Positions 17,877-26,348 of a stretch of DNA of 51,747 bases are shown one piece after another. The notes beneath the pieces were generated by a model that did not search any database, was not told the DNA's origin, and saw only the letters and a program-made list of their open reading frames with translations. Source of the stretch: CAZCDS01 sp964497585. Its GTDB lineage: Bacteria; Desulfobacterota; Desulfomonilia; Desulfomonilales; Desulfomonilaceae. Position 1 is the first letter of the stretch; each line of letters starts with the position of its first letter. The DNA is taken from positions 1-51,747 of the forward strand of contig CAZCDS010000047.1 of NCBI GenBank assembly GCA_964497585.1. The letters are read 5' to 3'. The position numbers and the translations under genes were made by a program.

Positions 17877-18776
17877 TCAATTACCCCTACACCCCGTTTC
17901 TTGTTTGAGCCTGTCTCTTAAGCTGCTAGCTATGTCCTTCGCCAACACATCCTTACTCAAGTTAGACCTCAGCCCTTGGATGAGAGCATCCAAGCCCACT
18001 CGCACTTCATCATTCGGGCCCGGTAACGCAACTATAAGAGCCTGCGCGACCTGGCCCACTGCTATCCGCACGGTGTCCTTGTGTTTGTGCCTCCCCACTC
18101 CCAGCTGATACTTGAAGACATGTGGAGTGGCGGCCGCCGGATCTACCAATAGAACCGCCTCAATGGTCCGGTCCTTATCTTCAGCCCCTACGCCACCTGT
18201 CGTTATCACTAGACCGTACCCATCATCTACGGCCTCTCTCAGATGCGCGGCGATCAAAACATCATCGTCCTTGAGCGTTGGTCCACACTTCACATAATAC
18301 CCTTCAGAGCGCAGGCGCTGCTTTATGGTCGGCGTATTCGTATCCATGACCTTACCGCCCGACACCTCGGACCCTGTCGAGAATACCAATGCCGTCTTTG
18401 CCAGTCTCTTCCGAATGCGTTCGGCCATCTGTTCAGATCTCTCCACGGCCCTTGTTCCTTCACCCGGGTCCGCCGCTATCCAGCTCAGCATTCCACGTGA
18501 GGAGATTGATGCCTTCGTGGTCATGCCTACTCCGGGGATCTTCGATAACTTCCTGAGCAATTGAGGCTCTTTCGCAACTATACCACGAGTATTTAGGCCC
18601 CTTCTTAAAATATCAACAACCACATGCTCATCTTGAACATCCGTGACAAGGACCTCCTTCGGATCTATTTCAAGGATGTCTGCGACCACTGCAGCAATCT
18701 GATGCAGGTTGGCATTCTGTAAAATCATCCCATTTATTTTGAGCTCGGTTTTGTTGAGCAAATCAAATTCTGTCAT
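17877..18776 (-). CDS. MoaB/CinA-like (MoCF) domain protein
   Basis: A 299-residue cytoplasmic protein with a C-terminal MoCF_biosynth-type domain, the fold of MoaB, MogA, MoeA and CinA. Motifs include ALVFSTGSEVSGGKVMDTNT (compare G.E...G...DTN in CinA), LKDDDVLIAAHLREAVDDG, and LVITTGGVGAEDKDRTIEAV (compare TTGG.GP..DD.T.EA). The first 100 residues form a separate domain with NANLHQIAAVVADILEID and LSKIPGVGMT. I prefer ATG 18776 (GAGG upstream) to GTG 18791. It is last in a four-gene operon and starts less than 20 bases after the NadC-like gene. Family members bind molybdopterin or hydrolyse nucleotides; which applies here is unknown. Confidence 0.75.
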   Translation of the reverse strand: MTEFDLLNKTELKINGMILQNANLHQIAAVVADILEIDPKEVLVTDVQDEHVVVDILRRGLNTRGIVAKEPQLLRKLSKIPGVGMTTKASISSRGMLSWIAADPGEGTRAVERSEQMAERIRKRLAKTALVFSTGSEVSGGKVMDTNTPTIKQRLRSEGYYVKCGPTLKDDDVLIAAHLREAVDDGYGLVITTGGVGAEDKDRTIEAVLLVDPAAATPHVFKYQLGVGRHKHKDTVRIAVGQVAQALIVALPGPNDEVRVGLDALIQGLRSNLSKDVLAKDIASSLRDRLKQETGCRGN

Positions 18777-18793
18777 AGTCAACAACCTCACTC

Positions 18794-19600
18794 TTACGTC
18801 ACAGTATCCACTATTTCCAGCTTCATATCCAACAGCGGAGCATCTATAATCTCCCTGCCTATGTCCACAATATCTATGTCAAGACCTATTAGTTCATTCA
18901 AGGTTTCCATGTTCACTCCCCCCGCAAAGCCTATTTCCACCCTATTTCTTAGGCCCTGCCGAATCAGTTCCTCTACCACCACCCGCACATCATCTGGCCG
19001 TCCCGTATCGATAAAAACCACGGTGGCTCCATACCTTGCAGCCTCACAAGCCTCTGAAACTACATCAGCATATCTACCCTTCACCTGTACCACTTTTGAA
19101 TGTCCATTCAAGTGCGAAACAGCCGCTAAGCCTGCTTTTATTCCCCCAAGCAGCGCGAGATAATTCTTATCCAAATACACAAAAGAATCAGGCACCATCC
19201 GGTAGCACGCACCTCCCACCACTACCGCCGCCCGGATGTCGTCTTTCAAGCAAGGCGGCATCTTTTTCCATGCCCCACAAACCACCCGTGGCCTTCCGCC
19301 CGTTGCCTTGACAAACCTCGATGCGCTGGTCGCAATTCCTGACGGCTTTGCAAGGAGGCCAATTAAGGTCTCTTCAGCCGTCACTATCTGCTTGGGAGTC
19401 CCATTGAATCTAATCAGCTCAACGCCCTTGGTCACATGGCTACCCTCGCTTACCATAGCCTCCAGAGCCAACCCCAACTTATCAGCTTCCTTCTTTGCCG
19501 CCGGTATTCCAGCAACAATGCCTTCATCATCAGCTATGATAGCGGCCGTAGCGTGTTTTCCTTGAGTGTATCTGAGTATCTCTTCCCTAACGTCCAGCAT
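18794..19600 (-). CDS. Divergent NadC-like phosphoribosyltransferase
   Basis: A 268-residue protein with the two-part fold of quinolinate phosphoribosyltransferase (NadC) and ModD. It has an N-terminal alpha/beta domain with EAMVSEGSHVTKGVELIRF, then ETLIGLLAKPSGIATSASRF, then a barrel ending in GFAGGVNMETLNELI and IDIVDIG. Residues that bind quinolinate in NadC are altered. The canonical DTRKT segment is CGAWKKMPP, GGG..NHR is GGACYRM, and KDNH is LDKNYL. A different acceptor base or acid is therefore likely (inference). I chose ATG 19600 over TTG 19621; AGGGTGAG precedes it. It lies between the 472-aa gene and the MoCF gene with small gaps. Confidence 0.75.
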   Translation of the reverse strand: MLDVREEILRYTQGKHATAAIIADDEGIVAGIPAAKKEADKLGLALEAMVSEGSHVTKGVELIRFNGTPKQIVTAEETLIGLLAKPSGIATSASRFVKATGGRPRVVCGAWKKMPPCLKDDIRAAVVVGGACYRMVPDSFVYLDKNYLALLGGIKAGLAAVSHLNGHSKVVQVKGRYADVVSEACEAARYGATVVFIDTGRPDDVRVVVEELIRQGLRNRVEIGFAGGVNMETLNELIGLDIDIVDIGREIIDAPLLDMKLEIVDTVT

Positions 19601-19629
19601 CCTGCTCACCCTTGATTGCAACCATCTCG

Positions 19630-21048
19630 CTAAGCATTTCCGCGCGAAAGCCCCTCAGGGTCGATTCCCCTTTGTCGAAGCCATTTCGGCATAAGCACGT
19701 CATCGACCCTCTTGCTCACTGCAGGGGCCCGCTCCAGCAGCTCTTCCGCAAGAGCTTTGCTTACCGTTAGCGCACCAAAACTCCCATCAAACACGATCAC
19801 GTTCTCTGTCTTGGCAATGCTGTGAGCGAATGCCATCGCTGTCTTGAGATTGTCGGCAACGACCACGGAACTCATAAAGTCGTGATTCATAGGGTCAGCC
19901 GCCAAAATATCCGCCAAGTCCTTTCCCACTACTATTGTCGGAATATGGGTTGGCAGTTCCATTTGCGGCACTCCCAACCACATGTGATTCAACACAAGGG
20001 CTTTGATGGCCGGATTGACGGACTTTACCCTCGGCCCTGGCGGCCTCTCATATAGTCCGTACCCAAGGCTCACGGGCATTATGTCCAGATCGAAAAGATC
20101 CAGTTCAGCTTCGGTAAGATTGCCGAAGGTCGTGCCTCCCCCAATCATGTACCGCGGTTCCCCCGTAGCGTCCATGACGGCCGTACATTCCTTTATCTCG
20201 TTGAACAATTCCCGTATTTTTCCGTAGGACTTGAAGGCGACCATCATGAGCTTCCGGTCGAGTTGATAAAGATCATTCCCTGCATCCACCTCTATAATTC
20301 CTTGCGGTGAGGTGATGAGGAAACACCCGAACGTGAACTTGCTTTGCACAAATGGAGAGTCGAAGATCACTTTTGCTATAAAATTGCTGCTTCTCGGTCC
20401 AAAATTTATGTGAGCTACTCCTCTCGTCTCCATTCTTGCATAAGACATCGCAAACGGCTTAATCGCCCGGTTAATCATTCGGTGCATGTCGAGCTCACGC
20501 AGTTCACCATGATGAGCATGAATAATCCAGTCGGCGTTGTACACTCTCGCCACTCCGTACAGTGGCCCAATGTCGGTTTCAATTGCAATCCCCTTGTCAA
20601 TTGTCCGTACGGGGAGTGCTTTGCCGTCGAAATATTCATCCAGCTTGTAGTGCTTGATGATTTCCGCGGGCTCCCTTATTCTAAAGCCTGTAGCCACTCG
20701 CAGTCTAATGTTGGTGCAACCAGTGCGCTCTTGTACTGTGTCCTTTATCGTTCGGATCATCTCGGCGTACGCATCCCCTCCCATAAGCTGGAACCCGTAC
20801 TGGGAGGACAAGATGTTCACCGTATCATCCGGTTGAATCATATCCATGTTGGGCTTCTCGAGGGCCTCCTGCGTCGCCCTCCGGATAATCGCCAGATCGC
20901 CGCCCTCTATATATATTTCCGCAGGAACATCCGGGAATAGTTCTCTCACTTCCAGAGCGGCAATCCCCGGCAGCTCGGCTGCCCGTTGGCGAGGGTCCGG
21001 CCCGTAAATCGACTTACGAATATACGATGGAGAAGCTTTTTTCAGCAT
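19630..21048 (-). CDS. Conserved-looking protein of unknown function, possibly LarA-like
   Basis: A 472-residue soluble protein I cannot assign confidently. AGAGGA precedes the ATG at 21048. The N-terminal half has an alternating strand/helix pattern. The helix VQERTGCTNIRLRVATGFR, followed by EPAEIIKHYKLDEYF, and then GVARVYNADWIIHAHHGELR recall the ATG.HR and 'V.EADL.I..G...PH' segments of nickel-pincer racemases (LarA). This is pattern resemblance only. The second half has TFGCFLITSPQGIIEVDAG, RYMIGGGTTFGNLTEAELD and a glycine-containing C-terminal unit, VIVFDGSFGALTVSKALAEE. No cysteine cluster or membrane segment is present. It lies 30 bases downstream of the ferredoxin gene and 29 bases before the NadC-like gene. 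Confidence 0.7.
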   Translation of the reverse strand: MLKKASPSYIRKSIYGPDPRQRAAELPGIAALEVRELFPDVPAEIYIEGGDLAIIRRATQEALEKPNMDMIQPDDTVNILSSQYGFQLMGGDAYAEMIRTIKDTVQERTGCTNIRLRVATGFRIREPAEIIKHYKLDEYFDGKALPVRTIDKGIAIETDIGPLYGVARVYNADWIIHAHHGELRELDMHRMINRAIKPFAMSYARMETRGVAHINFGPRSSNFIAKVIFDSPFVQSKFTFGCFLITSPQGIIEVDAGNDLYQLDRKLMMVAFKSYGKIRELFNEIKECTAVMDATGEPRYMIGGGTTFGNLTEAELDLFDLDIMPVSLGYGLYERPPGPRVKSVNPAIKALVLNHMWLGVPQMELPTHIPTIVVGKDLADILAADPMNHDFMSSVVVADNLKTAMAFAHSIAKTENVIVFDGSFGALTVSKALAEELLERAPAVSKRVDDVLMPKWLRQRGIDPEGLSRGNA

Positions 21049-21078
21049 GGTGTCCTCTTTTCTCCCTGCAGGGCAGGA

Positions 21079-21657
21079 TTATATTTTTCTGAACACTCCC
21101 TTATCTTCTTCGAGGAAATGCCCAGGATATTTCTGTATCACCTCCTCCGGAACTTCCCATAACGTTTGTGTCGAATCATACCACCGGTAGCCCTTTTGTG
21201 GCGGGACCTCAACGCCGTGAGCCTTGAGAAGTCTCATCATGGTTTGAAAGCAGTAGACGGTACATCCAGACCGTACCCCGGTCATCAGGGAGATCTCTTC
21301 CGGTGAGCGGGCGCCCTTCAAGACTGCCGCGGCGCCGTCTCTTACCCGTGTTCCGGTACAAAGACAGAGCCACTGGTGAGGATGGAGGTGTGCTTTCTCA
21401 CACAATTCAAGCAACTGCTCCTGGTCCACCTCTGCTGGATCTACTCCCAGTCTCAGTGGCTTAGAGCGAGGAACCAGTTTAATCGCGTCCTCCGGACACA
21501 TTCCGGAGCAATTGGGACACCCCAGGCATTTCTTCGAGGAAACCTTAGCTTTCTTTTTGACGACTACCACGGCCTCGGTTGGACACACGTTTTGGCACAC
21601 CCCGCAGCCTATGCATTTTTGCTTGTTGACGCGGGCGAGGTACTTAATCTCGACCAT
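21079..21657 (-). CDS. 2x[4Fe-4S] ferredoxin fused to BFD-like domain
   Basis: A 192-residue iron-sulfur electron carrier. The N-terminal part binds two [4Fe-4S] clusters: CIGCGVCQNVC (Cys 15, 18, 21, 25) followed by P, and CLGCPNCSGMC (Cys 44, 47, 50, 54) followed by P. The C-terminal part resembles the bacterioferritin-associated ferredoxin [2Fe-2S] domain: WLCLCTGTRVRDG (Cys 98 and 100), a helix with ARSPEEISLMTGVRSGCTVYC (shown to 20-residue scale: Cys 132 and 136). GGAGGAAC precedes the ATG at 21657. It is the first gene of the four-gene operon and presumably feeds electrons to a downstream enzyme. Confidence 0.85.
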   Translation of the reverse strand: MVEIKYLARVNKQKCIGCGVCQNVCPTEAVVVVKKKAKVSSKKCLGCPNCSGMCPEDAIKLVPRSKPLRLGVDPAEVDQEQLLELCEKAHLHPHQWLCLCTGTRVRDGAAAVLKGARSPEEISLMTGVRSGCTVYCFQTMMRLLKAHGVEVPPQKGYRWYDSTQTLWEVPEEVIQKYPGHFLEEDKGVFRKI

Positions 21658-21962
21658 CGTTGTTCCTCCAACTTATGGATTAGTCCCTACTTGGTGCATC
21701 CCAGAGCATGAAGCTGAACTCCTGCTCTGAAATCCAGGACAGGGAGGCGCACACCTTGTTCTGAGGCGCCGGTCCTGTTCAATCACTGAATCCTGTCAAA
21801 TGGATCATGCCCTGGTCCCCCTAAAAGCTTCCGTACAATTCTCCGCACGTGGGGTTAAAGCAGAGCTGAGTACCTGTCCATACGGAAACGGTAGTTCCTA
21901 CGGCCAAGGACAACACTAAAGACATGCGTGATCCCGGACCAGCCTGCACGAATGGCCCGCCT

Positions 21963-22256
21963 TTACGCATTGATCTCCCCCTTGGTCTTCCTTCCCACCG
22001 ACCGATTTTTCATCAAGACGCCACCTCCCATGCAGCCTCTGCGGCAGGATGCTAGAGGGAGGGTCAACGGACGCGCCAATCCTGGTATGACGGACAGTGG
22101 ACTGCCTCGAGATTTGAGCCAAAGGCCAGACGGCATTTCTGAAAAGAGTCCGCCGTCAATCATATCACAAGCCACAGCAAGAACTGCATCTGAGTGGAAA
22201 GGAGGTTCCAGTTTCCTCACGTATCCAACGCCGCCCCTTGCAGGACCTGGCATCAT
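21963..22256 (-). pseudogene. Possible Fe-hydrogenase large-subunit C-terminal fragment
   Basis: The minus-strand frame contains LASCRRGCMGGGVLMKNRSV then GRKTK, close to the ACPGGCIGGPLTVENRYVAK-type end of iron-only-hydrogenase-like domain proteins (ACxxGCxGGxxxxxNRxVxxK). Upstream residues (VLAVACDMIDGGL) do not extend the match convincingly and there is no ribosome-binding site, so at most a decayed end of such a gene is present. The match is from memory and short. Confidence 0.3.
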
Positions 22257-22477
22257 CGCCTCAGCTCGTGCCCCTCTAGGCCGTTAGCAGATTACGACAC
22301 GGCGGCTCTACTGTGCTTCATGACGAGAGGCCGGGGGAACTGCAGCCGTCCCCCCCGCGCCTCCCATACTCACCTTGATTGCTTATGCCTCAGGAAAAGT
22401 CTTTTAGCAGGCGGGACAATCTTGCTCGGTCCTCTCGATTAGTCTCGTTGGGCACAGACCTGGCCGAAGCCGAGTGC

Positions 22478-22520
22478 GTCTGCCGGATTCGAACCTGCAA
22501 TCTGCGTTTTAGGAAACGGG
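22478..22520 (-). other. tRNA 3'-half-like scar
   Basis: The minus strand reads TTTCCTAAAACGCAG, then TTGCAGGTTCGAATCCGGCA. This matches a T arm (stem GCAGG/CCGGC with one mismatch around TTCGAAT) preceded by a CCT-containing loop like tRNA-Arg(CCU). No D arm or 5' acceptor strand was found, and no CCA follows. It may be an attachment-site remnant or chance similarity. Confidence 0.25.
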
Positions 22521-22730
22521 GCTAGCGCATATGGCATTTTAAGCAAGCCTCCGCTCGAGCGGCCGACATCTCCGGGCGACAAATAGCGCTAGAGCTTGTA
22601 CCGTCCAACCACTTGTCGCCGGTCTAATACTCGGGCGCATGGCCGATCCAATAACCCCTCCATCAACTCCACCGCACATCTCAGGCGTGCTCCCTGTGCC
22701 TCCAAGCAAGACTGACCGGCACTGAAGCGG

Positions 22731-23981
22731 CTATTTCTTGGGTATTCGGAACAGCGTGGTGGCCACCCAATCGCTTACCGGCTCCAGTTTCCCGTTGTGA
22801 ACTGCCCAGTACCTTACGTGTTTTGGCCCTATATGATCGCCGGGGACATATGTAATGGGCTTCGTCAATCCCATACAGTCGAAATTTTTTATTCGATCCA
22901 AGCCATACTTCTTCAAAGTCTCTCCGTTCAGTTTGTCCGGAGGCACCTTGTCCAAAGCAAGATGAATCCCTTGTGCGATCACCATCCCTGACAGAATGCC
23001 ATTGACGTACATGTCGTTAGGCCTCTCGCCCGGATGATTCTTGGCCCATAGCTTTTTAACCAGCTTCATCCCAGGTGAATCCTTATACTTGGGCCCTTTT
23101 GACATGGGCTCAAAGAAATATTCACCCTGGTATCCTTCGGCCAACTTCAAGCCGCCCAGCGCAATCACGTCACCTAATGTAGCAGCCGCGCATTGGGTCA
23201 TGGGAATGCCCAGATTCATGGCCTTGGCAGACTTAAGAATGACAACTGCCCCACGGGCCGACGACACAACAAAGATGGCTTTCGCTCCGGCCTTTTTCAG
23301 GCGTAACAACTGCGGGCTGGCGTCGGTGGTTCCCTTCGGAATGGTCTCGGTCACCAACTTAACCCCTTCCTTCTTTACGAACGAATCAACGTCCCACATC
23401 GCCAGAGGCACAAACGGCTCGTCCGTCTTCATGCATCCCAGCACGAGAGTCCCACCAGGCTTCCCGGCTTTCTCCCACTTCTTCTTCTCCCACACGATCC
23501 ATGTCCGAATCATGTTAGCGACGCCGGAATGGTAATTCCCGTACGCCCAATCCGACCAGGGGCTCGCTATTCCGTGAGAACCAGTTACGAGCGGGATCTT
23601 GGCTCGTTCATAGTCTACCCTTAAAGCGTCCGAATGGCCAGAGGCACAGTGAGTCAAGACGATGATACCTTGCCCCCGAAGTCTGGCAAAACCATCCTTG
23701 GCCTTTGTGGCAACGTATTGGGAGTCGTACGCAACATACTTTACCTTGACTTTTCCCTTGCTGCCCGAGATGCCTCCCTTCGTTTCATTGAGATACATTA
23801 GGTAATCCTTCGACCCGGATAGGCACATCATATGGGTTCCACTGGTCGGTCCTGTCATCGCGCTCACATTGCCAACCAGGACCTCCTTGACTGCGCCTTC
23901 AGCAATCCCAATCGAAGAAACTGATGCTATCACCATGGTTACCATTAAGATAAAGACCGCCGAAAGTAGAGTTCTTTTCAT
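22731..23981 (-). CDS. ABC-transporter substrate-binding protein, branched-chain amino-acid family
   Basis: A 416-residue periplasmic solute receptor of the LivJ/LivK-like (Periplasmic_BP_6) family. A signal peptide (KRTLLSAVFILMVTMVIAS) ends near GIAEGA. The mature protein begins VLVGNVSAMTGPTSG, the usual first strand and ligand loop. Further family landmarks are VKYVAYDSQY, IPLVTGSHGIASPWSDW, ATLGDVIALGGLKLAEGYQG and a C-terminal region with MYVNGILSGMVIAQGIHLAL. TAGGAGGCATGCA precedes the ATG at 23981. Many such receptors in anaerobes bind carboxylic or aromatic acids rather than amino acids. The acyl-CoA ligase in the same cluster suggests that here, but it is inference. Confidence 0.9.
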   Translation of the reverse strand: MKRTLLSAVFILMVTMVIASVSSIGIAEGAVKEVLVGNVSAMTGPTSGTHMMCLSGSKDYLMYLNETKGGISGSKGKVKVKYVAYDSQYVATKAKDGFARLRGQGIIVLTHCASGHSDALRVDYERAKIPLVTGSHGIASPWSDWAYGNYHSGVANMIRTWIVWEKKKWEKAGKPGGTLVLGCMKTDEPFVPLAMWDVDSFVKKEGVKLVTETIPKGTTDASPQLLRLKKAGAKAIFVVSSARGAVVILKSAKAMNLGIPMTQCAAATLGDVIALGGLKLAEGYQGEYFFEPMSKGPKYKDSPGMKLVKKLWAKNHPGERPNDMYVNGILSGMVIAQGIHLALDKVPPDKLNGETLKKYGLDRIKNFDCMGLTKPITYVPGDHIGPKHVRYWAVHNGKLEPVSDWVATTLFRIPKK

Positions 23982-24312
23982 TGCATGCCTCCTAATGGTT
24001 CGTAGTGGTCGTCAAGATCGTCGCTCCCTGTCTGGTTTCCCAAACCAACCTTGCCCCGCTTGTCCGCCCAATGCTTATACCGGGATCTGCAAATCAACAC
24101 CCGCCTTCATTCTCTCCCACGGTCAGGTGCACCAATCATTACTCCAGGCGATACAGCAGGACGCTGAGCTTACTCGTCACAATTCAAGGCCAGCCCATGA
24201 CCAAATCACCTCCTTTCTGATTGACCGCGCTTGCCAAACTCGCATTTCTACCGTTAACCACCCGTCCTCATCGACGCAGAATAAGAGCCTTCCCCGCTGT
24301 CTAGCAGAGCTT
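23982..24312. other. Intergenic stretch before the binding-protein gene
   Basis: About 330 bases between the end of livM and the start of the binding-protein gene. Only shadow frames are seen. It could carry a separate promoter for the binding protein, which is commonly expressed at a higher level than its permease, but I see no clear promoter boxes or hairpin. Confidence 0.35.
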
Positions 24313-25383
24313 CTAATAGCCGAATGGCCACAACCGGTAATAGGCCTTGATAAGGCTCCAACGATGCGATAGACCTCTGGGCTCAAAGATCAAAAAGAAT
24401 ATGGCAACACCTCCGATGATAATCAGAAGCAATCCACTTCCGGCTCCTATCGGAAGAAATGGTAAGTTTCCCTCCAGCATGGGACCGATGACAAAGATCA
24501 GCTCTCTCAAGGCAGTTATAAAAATGACACCAAAGATGGTGCCCTCAATGCTGCCTAGCCCACCCACAATAATCATAACCAAATACCATATTGAGTCTTG
24601 GAGAGTAAACGATTCCAGTTGTGCCCACATCATATAGTGAACCAGCAGCGAGCCTGCCACTCCTGCATAAAATGTGCAAATGGCAAAAGCGATAAGCTTG
24701 AAGCGAAAAATGTCGATCCCCATGGCTTCGGCAGCTCTGTCGTTATCCCTTATTGCTATGAAAGCCCTGCCCCATCTTGTCCTCATGAGATTCTTTGCGA
24801 AGAAAGTCATCATCACGGTGAACAAGGCCGCGATGTAATAAAATTTCTCCGGGGTGTCGAATACCAGGCCCCCTATCCTTACGGCGTCTACTGTAAAGCC
24901 CGCTGAAGTGATTGGTAGATAAATGAGGGCAATCCATGTGAGGATGATCTGTGCGCCAAGCGTGGTCAGAGCCAGGTACAGGCCCTTCAATCTGACAGAC
25001 GGAATGCCGAAAACAGCTCCTACGATGGCGGCAGCGAAACCCGCAGGGACCACGCAAGCCCAGAACGGCCAACCGAGTCTCTGGCTTAGCAATCCCGACG
25101 TAAAGGCCCCCACCATGACGAACGCGGACTGACCGATGTTGAGCTGCCCACAGTACCCCGTTAGAATATTGAGCCCAAGGCAAATTATCACGGCAATGCC
25201 AATCCCGATGTATAGCCTAAGCAGATAAGAACTATTCAGGCCGGGAATCAGTGGTACAGCGAAAAGACAAATTAAGGCGGCGATCGCCAATAACAGTTGT
25301 TTTCTTGTTTTGATAATACGAATATCTTTTCTGTAGCTGTCAGCATACACGCCGCTCGGAGGATAGTACGTTGTATGAGCCAT
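24313..25383 (-). CDS. livM: Branched-chain-type ABC permease LivM
   Basis: A 356-residue inner-membrane permease with about ten transmembrane segments. Family landmarks are LNILTGYCGQLNIGQSAFVM (the LivM 'GY.GQ...G...F...GA' motif), FGIPSVRLKGLYLALTTLGA, RTRWGRAFIAIRDNDRAAEA (the EAA-like coupling loop that meets the ATPase), and MIIVGGLGSIEGTIFG. GAGAGGG lies upstream of the ATG at 25383, which starts right after the livH stop. It pairs with LivH to form the membrane channel. The C-terminus (PRGLSHRWSLIK) is the normal end of the family. Confidence 0.92.
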   Translation of the reverse strand: MAHTTYYPPSGVYADSYRKDIRIIKTRKQLLLAIAALICLFAVPLIPGLNSSYLLRLYIGIGIAVIICLGLNILTGYCGQLNIGQSAFVMVGAFTSGLLSQRLGWPFWACVVPAGFAAAIVGAVFGIPSVRLKGLYLALTTLGAQIILTWIALIYLPITSAGFTVDAVRIGGLVFDTPEKFYYIAALFTVMMTFFAKNLMRTRWGRAFIAIRDNDRAAEAMGIDIFRFKLIAFAICTFYAGVAGSLLVHYMMWAQLESFTLQDSIWYLVMIIVGGLGSIEGTIFGVIFITALRELIFVIGPMLEGNLPFLPIGAGSGLLLIIIGGVAIFFLIFEPRGLSHRWSLIKAYYRLWPFGY

Positions 25384-25387
25384 CTCG

Positions 25388-26260
25388 CTAAACCCTCTCT
25401 ATTCTTTCCAAGCCGAACAGTCCGTAGGGTCTAATCAGCATCACCAGGATCAACACGACAAAGGAAGCCGGCACTCCGGCAGCGTTTCCCAAATATCCTG
25501 AGAAAAAACTCTCGATCAATCCAATCATCAAGCCCCCCAGAACAGCTCCTTCAGGGGACTCCAGTCCGCCGATAAATGCCGCCGGTATAGCGAGCAATCC
25601 TATATGGCTTAGGCCTAGTTGGAACCCAAGCGTACTCCCCAAAAGGATTCCACCTATGGTCGCGGCTACTCCGGCAAGGCCCCAGGATATGCTAAAGATT
25701 CGCCTCACCCCTATTCCCATGCTTTGCACTATCTGGTGGCCTTCCGCAACCCCCCTCATAGCAAGCCCCAGCTCTGTGTAGCGGAAAAACAAGATGAGGG
25801 CCATCATAGCCCCCATGGCTATACCAAAAGCAAACAGACTCTCAGTTGTTAAAACAATGCTACCCACCGTCACGGACCCTGTCGAAAACACGGTTATTTG
25901 CTCTAAAGGATAAGTGCCCCATATTAGCGACACCAATCCTTCCAGGACCAGGGAGAGAAAGATTGTGACCGTAATTAAAGAGATCAACGGCTGCCCAATC
26001 ATTGGGCGCAGCGTCAAACGTTCTATCAGGATGCCCATAAGAAACCCTGCAGGCAACGCCAACAACAGCGAAGGAAGAAGACTGAGATGCAGTGATCCCA
26101 TGAAGAACCAGAACACATAAGCGCCCAGCAGCAACATATAGCCCTGCGAAAAATTGAGCACGGACGATGACTTATATACGAGAACAAACCCGATCGCTAC
26201 AAGCCCGTACACAGAGCCATTCATTACACCGGCTATGACTATCTTTCCCAGGAACTCCAT
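25388..26260 (-). CDS. livH: Branched-chain-type ABC permease LivH
   Basis: A 290-residue inner-membrane permease. I chose ATG 26260 because GAGGGGAG precedes it; an upstream in-frame start at 26299 adds only MRRWWALSDEGSK. Landmarks: GSVYGLVAIGFVLVYKSSSV then LNFSQG (LivH N-terminal signature), LIERLTLRPMIGQPL, LGLAMRGVAEGHQIVQSMGI (coupling loop) and FIGGLESPEGAVLGGLMIGL. About eight or nine transmembrane segments. It ends four bases before livM starts, indicating one transcript. Confidence 0.92.
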   Translation of the reverse strand: MEFLGKIVIAGVMNGSVYGLVAIGFVLVYKSSSVLNFSQGYMLLLGAYVFWFFMGSLHLSLLPSLLLALPAGFLMGILIERLTLRPMIGQPLISLITVTIFLSLVLEGLVSLIWGTYPLEQITVFSTGSVTVGSIVLTTESLFAFGIAMGAMMALILFFRYTELGLAMRGVAEGHQIVQSMGIGVRRIFSISWGLAGVAATIGGILLGSTLGFQLGLSHIGLLAIPAAFIGGLESPEGAVLGGLMIGLIESFFSGYLGNAAGVPASFVVLILVMLIRPYGLFGLERIERV

Positions 26261-26348
26261 TTTACTCCCCTCGTCACTTAATGCCCACCACCGTCTCACC
26301 GCCGAGTTTCGTCATCGGAATGTCATTGGCCTCAAACAGTCTCACACC

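Larger units (their letters stand above)
21658..22730. other. Intergenic stretch with gene and tRNA-like scars
   Basis: About 1.07 kb separating the ferredoxin operon from the ABC-transporter binding-protein gene. It holds a possible Fe-hydrogenase-domain fragment (21963-22256, minus) and a tRNA-3'-end-like scar (about 22478-22520, minus), both listed separately. The first 250 bases must contain the operon promoter, but I cannot point to convincing -35/-10 boxes. Confidence 0.4.
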
